Shown: positions 1 through 10,155 of the stretch, in pieces
How positions within the stretch are numbered: position 1 is the first letter of the stretch
Layout of the letters: each line of letters opens with the position of its first letter
Origin: Aureobasidium sp. EXF-3400
Lineage: Eukaryota > Ascomycota > Dothideomycetes > Dothideales > Saccotheciaceae
DNA length: 45,852 nt
NCBI GenBank assembly: GCA_024195585.1
Contig: SWBL01000378.1
Span: 1-45,852, forward strand
Direction of reading: 5' to 3'
Made by a program: the position numbers and the translations under genes
Notes under the pieces: generated by a model
What the model was told of the DNA's origin: nothing
Seen by the model: only the letters and a program-made list of their open reading frames with translations
Databases searched by the model: none

Positions 1-95
1 TCTCTGCCCGCAAGCGCATCGACATTGTCGCCCGCGCCAAGCAGCTCGGTGTCAAGGTCACCAACGCCAAGGCCAAGATCACCACCGAGTCATAA
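1..95 (+). CDS. rpl32: 60S ribosomal protein eL32, C-terminal end (5' part outside window)
   Basis: The frame starting at base 3 reads 30 residues ending in GVKVTNAKAKITTES before the TAA at 93-95. The pattern RKRIxIxARAKxLGVKVTNxKAKxTTE is the conserved C-terminus of eukaryotic ribosomal protein eL32, a structural protein of the large subunit. Only the last exon end is present; the start and any introns lie upstream of the window. Recognition rests on about 30 residues, but these are the most conserved tail of the family. Confidence 0.85.
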   Translation, partial: SARKRIDIVARAKQLGVKVTNAKAKITTES

Positions 96-853
96 ATGCA
101 TTCGTTGTAGTGGTTCATCATGGTACTTTTTCTTCGGCGCAGAGAGAGGGGAAACTTTTTTAGTAGCACTTGATCATGCTCTCATCACGGAACGGCCTCT
201 CGGACTGATAAAAAGATCTGGGCTTCTGGGGGTTGGTCAATAGGCGAATTTTTCATCAACAAAAAAAACTTGCAATGAAAAACGTCTTCGAGGCTACGTT
301 GTGTCGCGAACAAAAAACAAAAATTGAGGGCAATCAAAAAGACATGGCTTTATGATCATACTCTGGTGTCCCTTTCGAGCTTCTGTTTGAACTTGTGCCC
401 CGTCTTTCCCTTGTATTTTCAGCAGGCGACTTGCACGGATAGAGCAGTACTAATCAAAGAACGTCCTTTTGACATGACACTTCGTCTTCACCAATGCATC
501 TCTCAAGAACAAGAATTACATGCCTTCACTCTCAAAATGCTATTTGGTTCGATGTCTCGTGCACAAAAATACAGGCATGGATTTGAACACTCTCTTTTGG
601 TCATGGATATCAATCTAGAAACCGTCCACACATGCCAGAACCTCTTTTGTTTCCGCCTTGAATACAATGGTTTCGGATCACTTTTTGTTTCTCAAAAAGT
701 AGGATGCCAGTTACAGAAAATTGAAGAACAAAAACAACCGACCATATTGAACGCCAGAGCGCCTCGCTCATGCAAGCTTGCCAGCCATATAACCCATCGT
801 TAGCGGCGCTTTTATCTCTTGCTTCCTTTCCCTTTTGTCGTCTCGATGCTCTC
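96..853. other. Convergent intergenic region, eL32 / MRT4 3' ends
   Basis: This 758-bp stretch separates the stop codons of two convergently transcribed genes and should hold both 3' UTRs. It is T- and A-rich in its first 300 bp. Overlapping short ORFs at 324-803 and on the opposite strand have no recognisable domain and I treat them as chance. No RNA gene or repeat seen. Confidence 0.5.
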
Positions 854-1570
854 TTACTCCTCCATGGTGTTGGAATCCTCAACAGGAGTAACCTCTGCAG
901 TAGCCTGGCTCCAGTAGGCCTTGACCTGGATTCTGAACTCGGCCATGGCGACACCGAAAAGCTTGAGTAGAGCAGTCTGGTGGCTGTTGAGGGTACGGCC
1001 CTCCTTGCAGAGCTCGTAATCGCCGTCGAGGACAACCTTGCCCTTGTCGAGCTTTGTAGGCATGCCCCATTTCCTGATGGTGACTTCCAGACTGTGAGGC
1101 AGAGCGACGTCCTCTTCTATGGGCAAATCTCCACCGCGCGAGTAGACGACACCGGCGGGAACGGTGAAGTCTCTGGTTGCCTTGACACCGGCGCGGGCGT
1201 AGTCAATCTCGGAGTAGTTCTCAAAGTACTCGAGGACGTCTGCAGGGTCGCGGTTTGAGAGCAAGAGACCAACACTGTCTTCGATGTAGGGGGTCAACTT
1301 TGAGAGGCCGGGTTGGTATTCCTCAGCGTCGGTCATGCCGAGGGCCTTTGCCATGACCTTTGTCTTGCCGAAGAAGATGCGCGAGTCGGCAAAGTGGGTA
1401 CGGACGTCCTTGAGGTAGGTGTTGCGCATGTTTTCGACGCCAAAGACGTAGATGTGGGAGAAGTTGTCGGCGGCATCGCGGACGTTGTCGAAGAGCTTTG
1501 TGCGCAGCTCCTTGTCCTTCTTCTGGACCTGGGTCAGGTGGACGACCTTGGATCTCTTTGACTTGGGCAT
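854..1570 (-). CDS. MRT4: Ribosome assembly factor MRT4 (P0-like protein)
   Basis: Intronless ORF of 238 residues starting MPKSKRSKVVHLTQVQKK, the typical opening of Mrt4, a nucleolar paralogue of ribosomal stalk protein P0 (uL10 fold). Mrt4 occupies the P0 site on pre-60S particles and is later exchanged for P0. The N-terminal basic segment, the L10-like core (RDAADNFSHIYVFGVENMRN, then FFGKTKVMAKALG) and the insertion domain (RGGDLPIEEDVALPHSLE) are all visible; length is close to the yeast protein (236 aa). The ATG is the first in frame and lies 238 bp from the divergently transcribed MDM10 start, so the two genes probably share a promoter. The tail is acidic (TPVEDSNTMEE). Confidence 0.93.
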   Translation of the reverse strand: MPKSKRSKVVHLTQVQKKDKELRTKLFDNVRDAADNFSHIYVFGVENMRNTYLKDVRTHFADSRIFFGKTKVMAKALGMTDAEEYQPGLSKLTPYIEDSVGLLLSNRDPADVLEYFENYSEIDYARAGVKATRDFTVPAGVVYSRGGDLPIEEDVALPHSLEVTIRKWGMPTKLDKGKVVLDGDYELCKEGRTLNSHQTALLKLFGVAMAEFRIQVKAYWSQATAEVTPVEDSNTMEE

Positions 1571-1808
1571 GATGTGTGGTGTGGGATTGTGGTGTTTCTG
1601 GGATTTGCGACTGGGAGTGAAATGTCGGCTGGCGACTCGACTGGGACTACAAAAAAAATCAGGATGGAGCTGCCATTTTTGCGGGGAAAGACGCTCTCAA
1701 AGCTCCGACTGCCGACCCTCGACCTGCGACCATGTTCCATCTTGACGCGACATGGACCAAATACATATTCTCTGGTCGTTCGTCTAGTCTAGTCATGATA
1801 TAGAGGAG
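1571..1808. promoter_or_regulatory. Shared divergent promoter MRT4 / MDM10
   Basis: The only sequence between two divergently oriented start codons (MRT4 at 1570, MDM10 at 1809). It must contain the core promoters of both, or at least one bidirectional promoter. No clear TATA box is visible, which fits housekeeping genes. Inference from gene arrangement. Confidence 0.55.
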
Positions 1809-3095
1809 ATGATCGAGTTCATGGACTATGTCCAAAATGCCTTTTACTCGGCGTCACTGTGGGATCATGATAATTCCTACAGCACCCTGACGGCCACGGC
1901 CAATGGTAATAAACATGGTCATGTCTAGTTCTCCTTCGTTGCGCTGACCATTGTACGAGCCCTTCTTGATTTCCAAACTCCTCATGGCCTTCGTCTTCGC
2001 ATTTCGTCATTATCAGCGCCCGGCTTTGCCACGTCGTACACGCTCTCCAACAGAGGCTTCGTCGATGGCTCCATCTCCTTCCTGTACTCGTCCTTGCCCA
2101 TGCGCATTCCCTCCTCGAGCAGCATCATAGACTTGCGGAATCTGGTCAGAGGCTACAGACACCTACCCGAGCTACGCCGACCCGACGAGACGTACCTGTG
2201 GGAGATATGGCACGCCGGAAGGAGGATTGACAAGAAGGACACTCTGCTCTATGGTCGTCTGTACCTGCCCACCTCGACCCTCGAGGCCTTGTATCTGCGT
2301 CGCATATCGCCATCGCGTCTTCTTCGTCTGTCATGTGTCTCCGACTCTGCTCTTCCTAACGGCGGTTCTGTCCTGGCCCAACTACAAAATGATCATGCCA
2401 AGTACTCAACCGAGTACCTCTTTTCGACAGACAGCTGCTTGATGGGCATTCGCGGCCTGTACAACTTTGGTCTCGATCCTCGCACCATCCCTCGCACCAG
2501 AACCCCGGGTGGCAATGTCGTACCCATTGATCCTCAAATCGGTCGTCTTAGCGCTGGTGCAGAGTTGTACTTTTCGCCGCTTAACAAGTCTGGCGGCGTG
2601 TCTACTGCTATCCGCTTCACCACACTCCCTTCACATACTGGCTTCCCGTATACCATGGCCTTGACCATGAATCCTCTGATGGGCAACATCTCTTCCAGCT
2701 ATGCCGTCAAAGCTGGCCACGACGTAGCCTTGAGCTCTCGCTTCGACTTCAACATCTACAGCTACGAGTCCGACGTCCAACTTGGTCTCGAGCTCTGGCG
2801 AAGAAAGCCTGCCGAAGTCAACAGCGATACCATGCCTGTTGAAGACAAAGAGCCACCATCCCCACCGCAAGAATCAGTATTGGAGAACAAGATCATCAAA
2901 GATCTGCTCCAACAAAACAACACTCAAGAAGTGGATAGCGTGTTCAAGGCAAGAGTCAATCAACACGGCAAGATTGGTGTGCTTTGGGAAGGCCGCATCA
3001 AGGATCTGCTGGTCAGTATAGGTGCCGATCTCAACTTGAAGAGACGAGACAATATCATTGGCTCGGTTGGTTTGGAGATTTCGTATTCTTCTTGA
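1809..3095 (+). CDS. MDM10: Mitochondrial distribution and morphology protein Mdm10
   Basis: Two exons, 1809-1905 and 1960-3095, joined over a 54-bp GT-AG intron; the product is 410 residues. It opens [19 protein letters not shown], matching the MxEFMDYVxxxFY start of fungal Mdm10, followed by [22 protein letters not shown] across the splice junction and a C-terminal half ending [11 protein letters not shown], a beta-signal-like last strand. Mdm10 is a 19-strand outer-membrane beta-barrel that anchors the ERMES ER-mitochondria tether and also joins the SAM complex. The start at 1809 is preferred over the ATG at 1821 because the family begins a few residues before MDYV. A proline-rich acidic insert ([12 protein letters not shown]) sits in the middle, where fungal Mdm10 lengths vary. 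Confidence 0.95.
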
Positions 3096-4084
3096 GAGTT
3101 GGAAATGATACCCGTTGTTCGTTGTTTCGAAAGTGGGGGGTGCAGATAATGACCGATCACAAAGTCTTCTTGGTTCTTGCCTTGGTCGTTGTCCTCGTGC
3201 TTCTTACAAATTCTGCCTCCTGGTTCTTTTTACTTGTTTGTTCTCCAATCTAGCCACGCACAGTTCCCTCCCCACTATATTTTGGCACTGTGAGCCCTTC
3301 AATTGAGGAAACTTCGTTCGACCGTTGCTTTATCAATATTCCAGATGTATGCAATTGATGCGCGTTCGGAATGTGTCAACTTTTGTAGGTTGCTGCGCGT
3401 ATTACCCTGGTCATGTCGGAGATTGGGATACTTATGCAATCGTATCGGTCTTGGACTCAGCCTAACGAATCAAGAGCATCCCATGTCCCCGCTACTCTTC
3501 ACTTGATCACTCGCGTGCCGCATATGTTATTGGTAGATGAGTGCGGCCGCTGAAGGCCTTGCATAGTTCGGCCGAAACTCGATTCCAACATTCAAACGGA
3601 GAACACCTCCGAGGTGCGAACAAACCGCATATCACAACGCAGAATGTTTCCTATAGATACGACAAAGACATCAACAGACATTTAGCACTACCTTCCATCC
3701 ACTGTACTAATGCGATTTTGTCTACTATCTGGATGTGTCGTTAAAGGGCACTTGTTTGTTGATATCAGAGGTCACGTGCGATGCTTCAAGCTTTATCTAC
3801 GTGGGAGTCTAGACCATGAGATCATCCTTTCTCCCCCTCATCCGAACGTCCACTCATGCCAATTTGTAATCCGTCTTCGAAGGAATACCCCTAGTAGTTA
3901 CATATGATCCAGGAAGGACCCAATTGACATCCTACAGACCTCTTTCATCGTCAAGGAAAACGTGATTTGACCAACACGTACGCAAAGAATCAAAAGTGCA
4001 GCTATCTTGCCGGACAAAGTCACAGAACCTCTTATCAATCCACAAACAACCTCTCGAACACCAAAATCTACAACAAACGCAACA
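3096..4084. other. Intergenic region with no supported gene
   Basis: About 990 bp between MDM10 and the GFA-domain gene. It contains only short ORFs below 70 codons on either strand with no recognisable protein signature, and no tRNA-like cloverleaf was found by eye. It presumably carries the MDM10 3' UTR and the promoter of the next gene. Confidence 0.4.
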
Positions 4085-4589
4085 ATGGGCAAAGGATCCT
4101 GCTACTGCGGTAAAATCACCTTTTCTTTCGAGGGTGAGCCAATCAACAAGGTAAAGCACCCTTCAAACCCATCCCAACGATCCTAAAACCCCCCAATCAA
4201 AGAATGATCTTTTAATACAAATCAATGGAAAAAAACAGGTAGCATGCCATTGCACCGACTGCCGCAAAATCTCCGGCTCAGCATACAGCACCAACATCGT
4301 GATTTCCTCCTCTTCCTTTTCTCTTCTCACCGGCACCCCCAAATCCTACTCTGCAAAAGCAGACTCGGGACGTGTTGTTACGACGGTGTTTTGCGGTGAT
4401 TGCGGAAGCAGTTTGTGGAGGGTGGGGGAGATGAGTGATGAACAGGGTATTATGGTTGTGAGGGTTGGTGTTTTGGATGGTGGGAATGCTGTGGAGGAGA
4501 ATAAACCGGCTGTGGAGGTTTATACTTGTGGGAGAGCAGGTTGGGTGGGTGAGGTTGAGGGGGCGCAGCAGAATGAGAAGTTCTTCTAG
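4085..4589 (+). CDS. GFA/CENP-V-domain zinc protein
   Basis: Two exons, 4085-4150 and 4239-4589, with an 88-bp GT-AG intron in phase 0; 138 residues. The product shows the zinc-binding cysteine pattern of the Gfa (glutathione-dependent formaldehyde-activating enzyme-like) superfamily: CYC at residues 6-8, CHCTDC at 25-30 and CGDC at 74-77. Members of this fold bind two zinc ions; the prototype was described as binding glutathione and formaldehyde, but most fungal homologues have no proven substrate. The full domain is present and the length is normal for a single-domain member. The enzymatic assignment should not be taken beyond the family level. Confidence 0.9.
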
Positions 4590-5198
4590 ATGCATGGGGT
4601 AGAGGTTGTAGAGTCAGATCTTGGGTTTGGGATTGGGTTTGGTATGGTTTTGGTACGTGGTGGGTTGCTCCTTCCTCGTCAGATTGGTTGACTTGCTTTG
4701 GAAGAAATTGAAATATGCTCTTGCCCTAACAATTCTTTCATCTAACAACTTGGAGTGTCTTTGACTGATATCAGTATGCAATGGTCTTTTCATTTATCGT
4801 GAAATTGGTCAAATTTCTTGTGAGCAGTTCAGTGTATACTCAATCGTTCTTTCATCTGACTACTTGAAGTGCCTATATTTGAGAACCCTGACGATTGGCC
4901 AACAACCACCCTTCCACTGTCGTTTGAACAATCATTTCAAGGGCATTTCAAGGGCAACCAAGTCCATAATTCTGGTGAGCGGCCCTTTGTCCTCCGTTGT
5001 CTTGACCCAAATCAAGAAGCATACAAAGAAGCCAGCCGCAGCTGCCTTTGATTCTGTTGGCTTCACTTTCACTCGACCTGCAACACGGATCACTGACACT
5101 GAGTTTCACACCACCACAGCATCAGCAGTCTTGAGAATTCTCCTCACACAACAACATCATTACAACAACAATTCCAGCTTCTTCATCACCTCTCCACA
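4590..5198. other. Intergenic region upstream of F-box gene 1
   Basis: 609 bp holding the 3' UTR of the GFA gene and the promoter/leader of the F-box gene. The last 60 bases are rich in CAACAA-type triplets, as in the leader of the second F-box gene at 44.4 kb. A 27-bp imperfect direct repeat is listed separately. Confidence 0.45.
4733..4873 (+). repeat. Imperfect 27-bp direct repeat, two copies
   Basis: Copies at 4733-4759 and 4847-4873 match at 23 of 27 positions (both begin TTCTTTCATCT and share ACTTG.AGTG). They lie 114 bp apart upstream of the F-box gene. Seen directly; function unknown. Confidence 0.6.
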
Positions 5199-6254
5199 AT
5201 GCGCACATCGGAACCATCAAACACTACATCGACAACAACCATGTCACACGTCCAGAGCGCTGCCAATTCATCCGCGCCAACCAAGCCTCCTCTACATCTC
5301 CCTAACGAGATCCTTCAACGCATCGCACAGCTTACCGACGATGAAGATCTTCCCGCTCTCCGTGCTACCTCCAGAGTCTTTCGCGACGAGACTGAAATTC
5401 GGTTCGCTGATGCTTTCTTCACGGATGTCTACTATCCTGCAACACCTGAAGGTCTTGAACGTCTCACTAAGATTGCTGAACATCCCCTCTTCTCCCAGAA
5501 AGTTCGCAATTGTATTGCAACCACCACGAAATCGATGGGCAGATACAGTGACTTCAGAACGGAAAAACCATTGGAAGACATTGCGGCCGTTATGCAAGGA
5601 AGGAATTTTGGCGTGTTGTTGTTCAATGACGAATCACAGCGTGCTCGGAATTCAGAGGCGTCTCGCTACGCTACTTGGTTGAAGTCCTACAAACCTGAAA
5701 AGTTCACCGTGGATGTACAGCTCTCCACTAGCTTGATGCCAGCTACAGATTGCATCATTCACAATCTTTATGAAATGGAAGCAAGACTGTACCAATGCCG
5801 TGCCTTTGTCATCCGCGTCCTGCACGCGAGGGCAAGAAACTCTCCTGTAGCTCAGGCTACGATTGAGAAGATCAAGTATCATCGTCACCTCAAACTCACT
5901 TACACTGGATTGCACGAATACTTTGATTGTACACATATGTTCTTTAGTTTCAATGGACTGTTCGAAGTCAACATCTCCCAATGCATCATGCGGGAATTTC
6001 ACGGGGATAACAGCCTGCAGCAGATCGTGAAAGACCAGCGTTCCTCTGTGCGACGCCTGACCATCCGGGACGTTCATATCACCAGCACTTGGATGCACAA
6101 AGAACTTGTCGACGCCATCACCTCATGTCGCCTTGACTTCTGTCATATAAGCAACCTCACGAGCTCTGGCGCTGGTGCAGAGTTCAAGGACACCTTCGAA
6201 GCTAGTGGAGTTAACGAGATCAGAGCTGGTCTGCTAGAAATATGGTGGACATGA
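5199..6254 (+). CDS. F-box protein (paralogue of the gene at 44.5 kb)
   Basis: Intronless ORF, 351 residues. An F-box-like motif lies at residues 33-62 (LHLPNEILQRIAQ followed by DDEDLPALRATSRVF). F-box proteins recruit substrates to SCF ubiquitin ligases through Skp1; the rest of this protein would be the substrate or interaction part, but I see no LRR, WD or Kelch repeats. The same architecture and several local matches (LPNE.L.RIA....DEDLP, SNLT....G..F...FEA.G...IR) recur in the ORF at 44483-45544, so the two are paralogues of a fungal family. The start at 5199 is the first ATG; an in-frame ATG at 5241 is a good alternative. The C-terminus is about 15-20 residues shorter than in the paralogue. 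Confidence 0.82.
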   Translation: MRTSEPSNTTSTTTMSHVQSAANSSAPTKPPLHLPNEILQRIAQLTDDEDLPALRATSRVFRDETEIRFADAFFTDVYYPATPEGLERLTKIAEHPLFSQKVRNCIATTTKSMGRYSDFRTEKPLEDIAAVMQGRNFGVLLFNDESQRARNSEASRYATWLKSYKPEKFTVDVQLSTSLMPATDCIIHNLYEMEARLYQCRAFVIRVLHARARNSPVAQATIEKIKYHRHLKLTYTGLHEYFDCTHMFFSFNGLFEVNISQCIMREFHGDNSLQQIVKDQRSSVRRLTIRDVHITSTWMHKELVDAITSCRLDFCHISNLTSSGAGAEFKDTFEASGVNEIRAGLLEIWWT

Positions 6255-6664
6255 AGCGACCAACGGAGAGGTCGTCGCTTCTGGGACTTGATGGGAAAAC
6301 AACGAGTGAGATGAAGGGGCGCGAAATGAGGAAAGCGCGAATCAGTCCGCAGATCAACAACGAGATGGTGTAGCCGCATAGGGAAGTCGCATTTGAGATC
6401 GCGACTCTAGCTCAAGGCACGGCTTCTGAGTCAGCGTCAAAATCCATACTGCCTTATGTAATCGAAACGTCCATTGAATCATGGCAACAAGAGGCCTGGG
6501 GGTCGCTCTCGAACGCGTTGAGTTCTCAGCTCGGCCGACTGCTCTTCATTCAGCATCTAAAGGCACATCATCTTGGGCTCAGTCCTGGCGTCCACTGAGA
6601 TGCTTGACAATATGAGTTCTCCCCGGACGATGTTGATAACTCCTGAACACTCTGCATTCGAATA
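6255..6664. other. Intergenic region with no supported gene
   Basis: 410 bp between the F-box gene and the 3' end of the convergent Gag-like frame. Only short shadow ORFs; no repeats or RNA genes seen. Confidence 0.4.
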
Positions 6665-6727
6665 CTAGCTTCTTCTTATTCTACATACCTTAGCAATCTT
6701 CATTGAACCTCTCAGCCATCCGCACTT

Positions 6728-7027
6728 GAGTCCCGAGAAAGTGATGTACTCATCCTGACCTTTGTAGTTTGGAATGCCTGCAGTCGGTAGTTCGATCCGC
6801 ATCGTACCACGACCATAGAACCACGCCTTCATGGTGATAGCACGCTTGTTGTAGAGCTCCCACAACGTGATACTGACAGGATCAAGAGATGTCTGCTTTG
6901 GAACCCGAGATTGCTGGATGAGACAGTGGAAATCACGCATCCCTGCCTCTGCTTTGATGCGTAGCTCTCCACAATGGCGGATTTGATCAGGTGCAGATTC
7001 GCAGTGCCCAGGAGCACACCAAAGTTG
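6728..7027 (-). repeat. Gag-like gene, C-terminal module copy B (after second TAG)
   Basis: About 100 codons from QLWCAPGHC to YITFSGL, aligning with copy A at 7520-7816. Conservation of the module with no frameshift or further stop argues that the reading frame past the second TAG was, or still is, under coding constraint. Confidence 0.6.
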
Positions 7028-7519
7028 AGGAAAGTCGTGATCTCGGTGGGCGCAGAAAGAAATAGTGGTATTCTTGTTGAGGCATGAGCCGTGTCTTGCT
7101 GAGTGGAAACACCGTTTGCCGGATAGGTCATGCAGAGGTATGATTATGCGCTGACTGATCCAGACCTTTTGCTTTTGCGCGGTGTCGATGGTGGTTACAA
7201 ATTTGTCGGCCTACTCATCGTCTGAGTCGCTAGAATCAGACTCTTCAGCTTTGATAGCCACAGCTGTACTAGGCTCTTCGGTGTCTCTCGCCATTGCTGT
7301 GTTCTTGTCCTCTTCCATTTTGATAGCCACACTGGCATGCCTGTCTGTTCTGATGACACGATCATAGCGTTCTTCAGCCCCGTCACTCTCTGCATTGTCG
7401 CTGCAGTCCCCGCTACTGCTGCAATCATCATCATCGTCGTCGTCGCCGTCCCTGTCATCGCTATTGTCTGGTTCGATCCGAGTGCTTGCACCAGTTGAGT
7501 GAAGGGCCTTCTTCGTCTG

Positions 7520-7816
7520 TACGGCTGCGAATTCGAGAACGAGGATTTTGCCATTTGTTTTACCAATGAGAGGTGCTGGGACTTTTACCATCATCCTACC
7601 TTTACCCCAGAAGGTCATACCCCCAACGCGTGAGTCTCGACCAGGCCGCGTAAAGGTTATCTGCAAAGGACGCCCTGTGACGTGATGGGGAGGAGAAAAT
7701 TGAGAGATGTCGAATGTTTCAACCTTTCCATGAGGGCCGATGGACAATTCACCTTTGTATCGTTGATTGTCCGGATGCAGGCGCTTTAGGTTCTTCGAAG
7801 TAGTGTTCCAGAGACG
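7520..7816 (-). repeat. Gag-like gene, C-terminal module copy A
   Basis: About 99 codons running from RLWNTT to LEFAAV. It aligns with copy B at 6728-7027 through LW, PDxxR, GEL.I, F..I.Q, ITF/ITL, and G(K/R)G.M.(V/I).(V/L)P. The similarity is at protein level only, so the duplication is old. Function of the module unknown. Confidence 0.6.
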
Positions 7817-8893
7817 GATATGGCGTTGACCACCTGTACCTGGATTGTACCCCTTGTTATAAAGCAGCCACTCTCCAGTCAAATCGCCTCGAAGAGTTGA
7901 ATATTTGTGACGTTTGTTACCGGAGTCCTCACGACCAGCAGTCACAACATCTATTTGAGCTTTCACGAGGGCATGATGGGCAGCGGCCGTAACTCTCCAT
8001 TTGCCATAGCTTTCGGGGACGGTCTTCGATTGCTGAATACCTTCCGCTTCGGAGTTGTTCTCATCACTCCCTGAGTCATCTGAAGAGCTGTTGTTTGAGT
8101 GAGCAGGTTCGTCGACTTGAGAGATGTTGCGCTTGAGCGGCTGTTGGATTGTTGTTGCAGGTGCAGCGGTGGTGTTGTTTGCCTGCTCTTGTAACAGTCG
8201 GCTGCGTTCGGCAATGGTCAAGTCGACAAGTTCGTCAAAGGTAAGAGTCGACGCTTCGTCCAATTCTAAAACGTTACGATCTTTTAGCAATGCCTTACGC
8301 CAATCGGCATACTCGTCATCGAGCGAATAGAGGAACGCCATCTTCAAGAAGTTTTCCGGAAGACGTTGTTCGGTGTTGTGACCGACCAAGTGATTGTATC
8401 GGTTGAACGCGTCTTGAAACTCATTGGCAGCATCTCGGGGTGAGTCATCAAGCTCGTTCACCAGCATGAATTCTTCACTGAACAGCTCGAATGCCTGTTG
8501 ACTGTCGGAAACGCGGTACTTCAACTTGAGGCTGATGTAAGTGTCGTGTGCGTTCAAAGCACCAAATTCACTAAAGTCGACGTCTGAGGCTCCGCGCATA
8601 GCCTTTAGTAAGCTTTCGTTGCGAGAGCGCCAGACTGCAGTGCGTCTGATGTTGTCGTTCTATTCTGTGGCAGTACTCTGCTGCTCGTCCAGTGAAGGAG
8701 GGTGTTTTGATTCGCCGTTCAGTACAGCGTCAGCACCTGCCATTAAGGCGGCGTGCTGCAGCGCGTCACTCCATCCTTGCCAATTAGCCTCACCAGATAG
8801 CTTTGGTACCTGATTGTAGTAGCTGTTATTTGAGCAACTAGCCTTCGCTATGTCCTTGACTGAAGGATCAGAGAGCGCAAGGCGAACGTTCAT

Positions 8894-10012
8894 GGCTGCG
8901 ATGCGATGCGCGCGTTGACATGTGTGGAGCCAGAAAGACGTTGGTGTTCGGGGTGTTGATGTGCCGAAAGCGCGAGACGGAAACTTTTGCTATCGCTGCG
9001 CGTGCCAAGAGATTTGATTGCTCTGATAACTAGGTAAATGCCAACTAATGAACACCAAAGTGTTGTTAGAGATCGAGACTTATCCGCTGGGAGTCGGTTG
9101 TATGTATTGCCCTCAGTGGACAATGTAAGCGTCTAGTTGAGTTTGTGCATATTATACTGTCAAATTCTGGCCAGAACACGCTTTGACCACCGACCAGCAC
9201 ATCTTGCATTAATATTATGTACAGCTTGTGCAAGGTACTCTAACTCTACTGCCACCTCACTACATCTCGTTTACCAGTTTGTTAGTACTCCAAATAATGC
9301 AAGGATCCGTTTCAGTCCTTCTTCCTGTATTGATACTTTCGGAGTATCGACTGAAGTTTACCAAGCTGATTATCGCCACATCGGTCGCGCCTTCCGGTAG
9401 TCGAGGATATTTCACTTCTTGGCTCATATTCTCTATGTTCTTCATGCATAAGACATTTGGGCAGATATGAGCTCACGAACACAGATGCACAGTCAAGCAC
9501 AGCAACGCAACAAAGTCAACATCGGACAGCATACAATCCAACGAACTCTTACCACGATGCAATCAAAGTCCATATCGAAAAACAAAAGAACTCGGATATG
9601 GAGATAATTGGCTAGCACAGATCTTCTCGATGTACCCTCCCCGTATGTCTAAGATAGTCACAATCTTGCAGCCAATCCCATCCCGATACCGAGGTGTATT
9701 CAAGAGTTATTACAGCACAACTGCAGTTTGAATACAAGCTCCTCCATGGAGATAGCCTTCAGTGAGGCATCCCTACAGTGACCACATTCTTTACGAAAGT
9801 ATCGTGTATCATAATAATCCTCTTTAGCACACAGGAAGAACAGTGGCGCAGTAGAGAAGCTATGTATTTGATTGAGTGGTATAGCACACTCCCAAGCCCC
9901 GACTGTGCGCAAAACAACTCAAAAAGTAGGATATCAAGAAAAAGCGACTCACAAAGCACGGTATACAGGGATGTCTTGACTCATCCTTATGACTCGTCTA
10001 TGTTGAAGAGGA
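8894..10012. other. Intergenic region with no supported gene
   Basis: About 1.1 kb between the head of the Gag-like frame and the promoter of the cysteine-repeat gene. Short ORFs here overlap on both strands with no domain. No LTR-like direct repeat matching the other side of the Gag frame was noticed. Confidence 0.4.
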
Positions 10013-10020
10013 TATATAAA
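10013..10020 (+). promoter_or_regulatory. TATA box of the cysteine-repeat gene
   Basis: TATATAAA followed by GG, 136 bp before the ATG at 10156. It is a near-consensus TATA box, uncommon at the housekeeping promoters here, and suggests regulated, possibly strong expression. Confidence 0.6.
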
Positions 10021-10155
10021 GGCGATGAATCTCTGCTTCAATATACCTCTCTTTTCTTGAATTGCCACTGACATAGTCAAAGAGGACTTACTGGCTCAAC
10101 TGACTATATCAACGAAACCTACCACAGTACCACTTACCGACAACTGCTTTCCACG

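Larger units (their letters stand above)
6665..8893 (-). pseudogene. Copia-type Gag-like gene interrupted by two in-frame TAG codons
   Basis: From the ATG at 8893 to a stop at 6665, one frame of 743 codons is open except for TAG at 8662-8660 and 7213-7211. Segment 1 (77 aa) and the start of segment 2 read as a retrotransposon Gag: KLSGEANWQGWSDALQ, then FNRYNHLVG and FLYSLDDEYADW. Segment 2 (7211-8659) continues with an acidic Ser/Asp linker and a module ending near FWGKGRMMVKVP. Segment 3 (6665-7210) has a Cys/His-rich stretch and a diverged second copy of that module (FYGRGTMRIELP). There is no protease, integrase or reverse transcriptase beside it and I see no LTRs. It is either a decaying domesticated gag, or a gene whose TAGs are read through or spliced out. 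A 42-bp GT-AG segment (8676-8635) could remove the first TAG in frame, but it is shorter than every intron I place in this window. Both TAGs could come from CAG by one C-to-T change. Confidence 0.7.

Noticed and set aside
8635..8676. 42-bp GT-AG segment that would remove the first TAG of the Gag-like gene in frame
   Set aside because: Shorter than every reliable intron here (49-88 bp) and without a clear branch site; kept only as an alternative to be tested by RNA-seq.
6255..9130. Complete LTR retrotransposon around the Gag-like frame
   Set aside because: No integrase, reverse transcriptase or protease motifs and no flanking long direct repeats were seen.
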